Of a stretch of DNA of 9,480 bases, positions 6,004-9,480 are shown in pieces. Every line of letters starts with the position of its first letter. Within the stretch, counting starts at the first letter, position 1. Origin of the DNA: Planctomycetia bacterium (GTDB lineage: Bacteria; Planctomycetota; Phycisphaerae; Phycisphaerales; SM1A02); contig SYHM01000114.1 in the NCBI GenBank assembly GCA_005799205.1, positions 1-9,480 of the forward strand, written 5' to 3'. Under the pieces are notes generated by a model that worked only from the letters and a program-made list of their open reading frames with translations, was not told the DNA's origin and did not search any database. The translations under genes were made by a program, and so were the position numbers.

Positions 6004-7533
6004 GGCCGCGGGTGCCGTGCTCGACGAAGTCGTTGAGAGCGGTTCGAGGGTGATCGGATCGCGCATCGGCAGTTCTGTGGCGGGGCCGAAGAGTGCCATC
6101 GTTGCGCGCCCTTGCAAATCACCCTTCGAAATGTCATCCCAGTTGCCGACGATGAGAATTGCCATCTTGGATGGCACCAGGTACTTCTGCGCCACTCGCT
6201 GAATGTCTGCGGCGGTGACCGCATTGATTTTCTCACGGAAGTGCTCCCAGTACCCAGCTGGTCGTTTTGTCCACTCGTCGGAAACGAAGACACCGAGCAT
6301 TGCAGGCTTCGATGCGAATGTCGATGGAAACGTCTCAATCGCCGAGGTCTTGGCGATGTCAAGTTCGGCCGCGGTGACCGGCTGTTCTCGGATCTTGTTG
6401 AACTCTTCCATGATCAACTTGAGCGCGAGAGCCACAGTTGGACTCTTGCTCTCATATCCCGCCCGAAAGATTCCAGGATAGAAGGGGCCTGCTCGAAATG
6501 AACTTCCTGCGCTGTACGCCAGCCCTTCGTCGCTGCGAACGCGTCCCATGATGCGGCTCGAGAATCCACCGCCACCGAGAATCTCATTCATCATCGTGTA
6601 TGCGTAAAAGTCTGGGTTGTCACGCTGGATCGAGGCGAGGCCAACGATGACCTTCCCTTGAGGGATCGCCTTTCGAACGAAGTACACACCAGGCTGGATT
6701 GTGTGGTCTGGACCAACAGGGGCGGCGTTCGCGGTCCCCTTGGCCCATCCTGCCAGCGCCTTCTCAAGTGTTGCCGGAAGGGTCTTCGGATCGAAGTCGC
6801 CAGTGACCGAAATGATCATGTTTCCAGGGTGAAAAATGCGCGCAGCCATCGTGCGCATCTCGTCGATGGTGATTGCCTCGATCGATGCACCAGTGGGCTG
6901 CCGCGACTCAAAGTGGTTGGCTCCATACGCGATGTAGTTCCACTCTCGCGCGCTGATCGATCCTGCGTCATCATTTCGTTGCTTCAGCCCTTCGAGTGCG
7001 TCTGCACGCGCGATCTTGAACTTCGCCTCGTCGAAGCCAGGGTTCTTGAGTGTGTCGATCAAGATCGCAAGACTCGCGTCGAAGTTTGACGCAAGGCAAT
7101 CGATCGAGGCAGTGCTCATCCAGTCCTGCGAGCGAATCGACATGTTGGTTGCCATGAAGTCGAGCTTCTCATCGACTTCATTTGCGCTCATGGTGGTGGT
7201 TCCGCCAAGTCGCATCATCGCAGCGGTCGTCGCGGAGAGTCCATCAAGCCCGGCAGGATCGAGGTTTCGACCACCCATGCACGAGATCGTCAAACTGATG
7301 AGCGGAAACTCGTGGCTCGGAACCATGAAAAGCGTGGTTCCGTCGGCAAGGGTCGAACGATAGGCGCTCGCCGCAGGTGGGGTATAGACGAGCGGGGGAT
7401 GGACCAACGACTCAGGCCGCGCTGGAATCTTCGTATCGCCTCCGAACGCCGTCGCGCCTGCTGCGCAGGCAATGAGGCCGACAAGTGTGTGAGCGAACAT
7501 GGATGCTCTGATGGGAGATGAATTCGTCGTCAC
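5992..7533 (-). CDS. M16 peptidase-like subunit without zinc site, 513 aa
   Basis: Secreted member of the M16B (processing-peptidase/PqqL-like) family, with two M16 halves (about 55-250 and 283-465). Residues 12-32 form a Sec signal peptide (ATA or AFG cleavage region), so it should act in the periplasm. Where active members have HxxEH, this protein reads ATTAA (about 101-105, after GLDGLS), so zinc cannot be bound and it should not be catalytic alone. The C-terminal half keeps the substrate-binding Arg/Tyr pair (RSDEGLAY: Arg333 and Tyr340, seven apart) after a Gly-rich GGGFSSR turn. The late motif AVTAADIQRVA at 438-448 is shared with its neighbour. GTG 7533 overlaps the stop of the upstream partner (GTGA) and has a strong ribosome binding site; ATG 7500 has none and would cut into the signal peptide. 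It most likely forms a heterodimer with the preceding gene product, as in mitochondrial MPP alpha/beta and the Sphingomonas SPH2682/SPH2681 pair. The Ser/Thr-rich tail (about 498-513) is probably disordered. Confidence 0.92.
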   Translation of the reverse strand: MTTNSSPIRASMFAHTLVGLIACAAGATAFGGDTKIPARPESLVHPPLVYTPPAASAYRSTLADGTTLFMVPSHEFPLISLTISCMGGRNLDPAGLDGLSATTAAMMRLGGTTTMSANEVDEKLDFMATNMSIRSQDWMSTASIDCLASNFDASLAILIDTLKNPGFDEAKFKIARADALEGLKQRNDDAGSISAREWNYIAYGANHFESRQPTGASIEAITIDEMRTMAARIFHPGNMIISVTGDFDPKTLPATLEKALAGWAKGTANAAPVGPDHTIQPGVYFVRKAIPQGKVIVGLASIQRDNPDFYAYTMMNEILGGGGFSSRIMGRVRSDEGLAYSAGSSFRAGPFYPGIFRAGYESKSPTVALALKLIMEEFNKIREQPVTAAELDIAKTSAIETFPSTFASKPAMLGVFVSDEWTKRPAGYWEHFREKINAVTAADIQRVAQKYLVPSKMAILIVGNWDDISKGDLQGRATMALFGPATELPMRDPITLEPLSTTSSSTAPAASGG

Positions 7534-9443
7534 TTGGCACTTCCTTTCGATTCAAGTTGCGCAATGCGCTCTTGCATTTTCTTGAGCATGAAGTCGACCA
7601 TCGGCTTCATTTGAGGTGGCATCTGCTCGCTTTGCGCGGAGAGACCCGCGAGTCCTTCCTGCAGTGCCTTGACGTCTGTCTCTTTCTGAAGTTGCGCCGC
7701 CATTTGACGAGCCCGAGCCTGCATTGGAGCTGGGAGTTTTGCGATGTCCGCGTCATCTTCAGTCGAAGTGGCGCCTGTGGCGCCTCCACTCTTTCTGACA
7801 AATGTCGCGACCGACCGGTTTGATGGATCGAAGTACTTCTTGGCAACCCGCTGAATGTCCGCTGCCGTCACGGCTTGCAATTTCTTCGGATTTTCGTTGA
7901 TCTCTTCCCACGTTCCGAGCGCCTCGCAGAAAGCGATTTGAATCATGAGTCGAAAGTTCATCTGCAATCCGCGGTACGAGTCAGCAGCTGCCTGGTTCTT
8001 CACCTTTTGCAGCTCACTCTCACTCACGGGCGAGTCCTGCAAGAGTTTCAGTTGCGCGTACCAGGCCGCTTCAAGTTGGGCGGGCGTTGCATCTCCCTTG
8101 GTCTCAGCGCTGAACGAGAACGCCCCAGCGTAGTTGCGGCTTTCCTGTTGTGATGAGGCGCTCGATGCGATTTCGCTTCCCTCAACCATCGACTTGTACA
8201 AGCGCCCAGTACGCCCGTTCAAGACCTGCGCAAGCATGTCGAGGGCATAAGAATCGGCGTGCTGAAATGGAACGGTGTGGTAGCGCACCTCGACCTGTGG
8301 TTGGCACTCCGCTTCTGCGTTCATACGCTGTTCAGCCATCTGCTTCGATTCAAGTGTGACGACGGGAGGTGGAGTCGTCGTCCCTGGGGCCAGTCGGCTG
8401 AAGTACGAAGTGATCGAGGCGCGTACCTCCGCTGGCTTGAAGTCGCCCACAATGATTCCGACCAGATTGTTGGGACGGTAATAGATGTTCCAGTACTTCT
8501 GTGCTTCTTCCATGGAGTACGAATTCAGGTCGCTCGTCCAACCGATGACAGGCCACGCGTATCCGCACGAGACCCAAAACATCGCGTCGAACTGTTCCTG
8601 AAAAGTCCCTGTCGGAGTGCTTTCTGTGCGCAGTCGGCGCTCTTCGTGCACCACATCACGCTCGCTGAAAAACTCGCGAAAAACACTGTCATTGAGCCGG
8701 TCGCTTTCCATCCAGCACCAGAGATCAAACTTGTTGCTCGGAACGTTGATGAAGTAAAAGGTGAGGTCGTGCGAGGTGAAGGCGTTCATCCTGCTGCCGC
8801 CACCCTTGGTATAGATCGTGTCGAACTCATCCTTCACGATCGAGCCCGCCGACTTTTGCTTCGCATCAAGGTCGGCAATCTGGCTCTCGAGGTCTTTGGT
8901 TCTTGCTGCACTGTCAGCGGCGCTCTTGTCGATCGCGGCGATTTCTTTTCGCAGCGCCGAAATGGCGTCGGCATTCGAGCGACCCTGCTGGCTGTCCATC
9001 ATCGTCTTGAGGACGGATCGCAGCGCAGCGAGCTTGGGAGTGTCATTGGCGGGATTCCACGGATCGTCAATCTCACCCGCGAAGAACCGTTGGTACTGAG
9101 TGGTCCATGTTTCTTGGTTCATCTGGTTGCGAACGTCCCGCTGTGAATCGCGAAACGCCGCATCCTTCGCGGGATCGACGGTCCCGATCGTGTTCGTCCC
9201 CTTGAACATCATGTGTTCGAAGAAATGCGAGATGCCCGTGATGCCTGGACGCTCGTTCACGCTGCCGACTTTGGCAAGCCAGCCTGCTGAAATCGTGTTG
9301 GGCTCATCGCTTCTCGGAACGAGGATGAACTTCATTCCGTTGTCGAGAGTGAAGACTTCGGGGGTGAGTTGCTGACCGAGGGCGGTTGTGCCAGCGGCGA
9401 GAACTGCGCCAAGTGCGACGAGGGTTGCCAAGGTTCTTGTCAT
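7530..9443 (-). CDS. Catalytic M16 zinc metallopeptidase, 637 aa
   Basis: Secreted zinc endopeptidase of family M16, the catalytic member of the pair. A Sec signal peptide spans residues 1-23 (LATLVALGAVLAAG, cleavage ALG before Gln24). The inverted zinc motif HFFEH is at 73-77 (His73 and His77 ligands, Glu76 the general base), followed by MMFKGT. The third ligand is probably Glu268 in ERDVVHEE (261-268). The His77-Glu268 spacing of 191 residues, against 77 in E. coli pitrilysin, reflects an insert of about 115 residues (about 88-205), with a likely coiled coil at about 138-198. The block MNAFTSHDLTFYF (219-231) then resumes the normal fold. In the C-terminal half the Arg/Tyr pair is missing: aligned positions are Val420 and Ser427. 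A helical Met/Gln/Ala-rich tail follows (about 570-637). ATG 9443 has GGAG 6 bases upstream; TTG 9455 is a poorer start. It is first in the operon and needs the downstream protein to complete a normal M16B site. Substrate unknown. Confidence 0.94.
   Translation of the reverse strand: MTRTLATLVALGAVLAAGTTALGQQLTPEVFTLDNGMKFILVPRSDEPNTISAGWLAKVGSVNERPGITGISHFFEHMMFKGTNTIGTVDPAKDAAFRDSQRDVRNQMNQETWTTQYQRFFAGEIDDPWNPANDTPKLAALRSVLKTMMDSQQGRSNADAISALRKEIAAIDKSAADSAARTKDLESQIADLDAKQKSAGSIVKDEFDTIYTKGGGSRMNAFTSHDLTFYFINVPSNKFDLWCWMESDRLNDSVFREFFSERDVVHEERRLRTESTPTGTFQEQFDAMFWVSCGYAWPVIGWTSDLNSYSMEEAQKYWNIYYRPNNLVGIIVGDFKPAEVRASITSYFSRLAPGTTTPPPVVTLESKQMAEQRMNAEAECQPQVEVRYHTVPFQHADSYALDMLAQVLNGRTGRLYKSMVEGSEIASSASSQQESRNYAGAFSFSAETKGDATPAQLEAAWYAQLKLLQDSPVSESELQKVKNQAAADSYRGLQMNFRLMIQIAFCEALGTWEEINENPKKLQAVTAADIQRVAKKYFDPSNRSVATFVRKSGGATGATSTEDDADIAKLPAPMQARARQMAAQLQKETDVKALQEGLAGLSAQSEQMPPQMKPMVDFMLKKMQERIAQLESKGSAK
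7540..7546 (-). promoter_or_regulatory. Ribosome binding site for the second M16 gene
   Basis: On the - strand AAGGAAG lies 6 bases before GTG 7533. It sits inside the last codons of the catalytic M16 gene and decides in favour of the GTG start over the downstream ATG. Together with the GTGA overlap it suggests both reinitiation and fresh loading of ribosomes, which would keep the two subunits near equal amounts. Confidence 0.65.
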
Positions 9444-9449
9444 GTGGGG

Positions 9450-9453
9450 CTCC
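9450..9453 (-). promoter_or_regulatory. Ribosome binding site for the catalytic M16 gene
   Basis: GGAG on the - strand, 6 bases before ATG 9443. It favours that ATG over the in-frame TTG at 9455, which overlaps this site. Only 27 further bases remain to the window edge. They look non-coding and may hold part of the promoter, but no full -35/-10 pair can be judged. Confidence 0.6.
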
Positions 9454-9480
9454 AATGAATGGGTGAGGGGACATTTGTAG

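Noticed and set aside
6020..6037. Hairpin CTCGACG-AAGT-CGTTGAG just after the murJ stop, considered as a terminator
   Set aside because: A 7-bp stem with a G-T pair, no T-run in either direction, and located inside the coding sequence of the M16 gene; most likely chance.
7530..7533. A frameshifted single M16 gene broken in two
   Set aside because: Each protein has its own complete signal peptide, two M16 halves and ribosome binding site, so these are two genes and not a broken one.
8259..9146. 295-codon open frame on the + strand
   Set aside because: It lies wholly antisense to the catalytic M16 gene, has no recognisable motif or signal, and is the usual mirror frame of a GC-rich gene.
9474..9479. 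TACAAA on the - strand as a possible -10 box for the M16 operon
   Set aside because: The -35 region would lie outside the window and a single weak hexamer is not enough.
1..9480. RNA genes, CRISPR arrays, insertion sequences, attachment sites
   Set aside because: Read by eye on both strands; no tRNA or rRNA-like segment, no regularly spaced repeats, no transposase or inverted-repeat ends were seen.

Overview
The window reads as ordinary but densely packed chromosome from a GC-rich bacterium (about 60% G+C by eye). It is most likely a member of Planctomycetota, possibly class Phycisphaerae. Two things suggest this: short cytoplasmic zinc ribbons of the form C-x2-C-DFDLR...CPEC appended to a membrane protein, a style very common in planctomycete proteomes, and a tandem pair of secreted M16 peptidase-like proteins, one with a long insert. 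This placement is an inference from protein style, not from a marker gene. Nearly every base is coding. No RNA gene, insertion sequence, CRISPR array or gene-free stretch over 300 bases was seen.

Left part (1-3932, + strand): a tightly coupled row of genes. The tail of an upstream gene (to about 107) overlaps the GTG start of a secreted protein of unknown function (47-1831). The stop of that protein overlaps the ATG of a ParA/Soj-type P-loop ATPase (1828-2715) in an ATGA junction. The ATPase stop overlaps the GTG of a VanZ-like membrane protein with two zinc ribbons (2712-3932) in a GTGA junction. The 4-base overlaps argue for one transcript with translational coupling, although no shared pathway is obvious. 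No ParB-like gene is seen beside the ATPase.

Middle part (3875-6003): a small putative lipoprotein on the - strand converges on the VanZ-like gene with a 58-base tail-to-tail overlap. It also diverges from murJ, the lipid II flippase gene on the + strand, with only 2 to 29 bases between the two starts. MurJ keeps the conserved arginines of the family and carries a roughly 20-residue extra loop. Its presence implies peptidoglycan synthesis.

Right part (5992-9443, - strand): a two-gene M16 metallopeptidase operon read right to left. The first gene keeps the zinc site (HFFEH plus a downstream Glu) but lacks the Arg/Tyr substrate-binding pair. The second has lost the zinc site but keeps the Arg/Tyr pair. 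Both have Sec signal peptides, and they are joined by a GTGA overlap with a strong ribosome binding site. This is the pattern expected of an obligate heterodimeric periplasmic peptidase. The second gene's stop overlaps the murJ stop by 12 bases.

I did not find a clear, wholly new system. The most interesting points are the split-site M16 pair with its large coiled-coil insert, the ParA without a visible ParB embedded between two envelope-type genes, and the unrecognised secreted protein.
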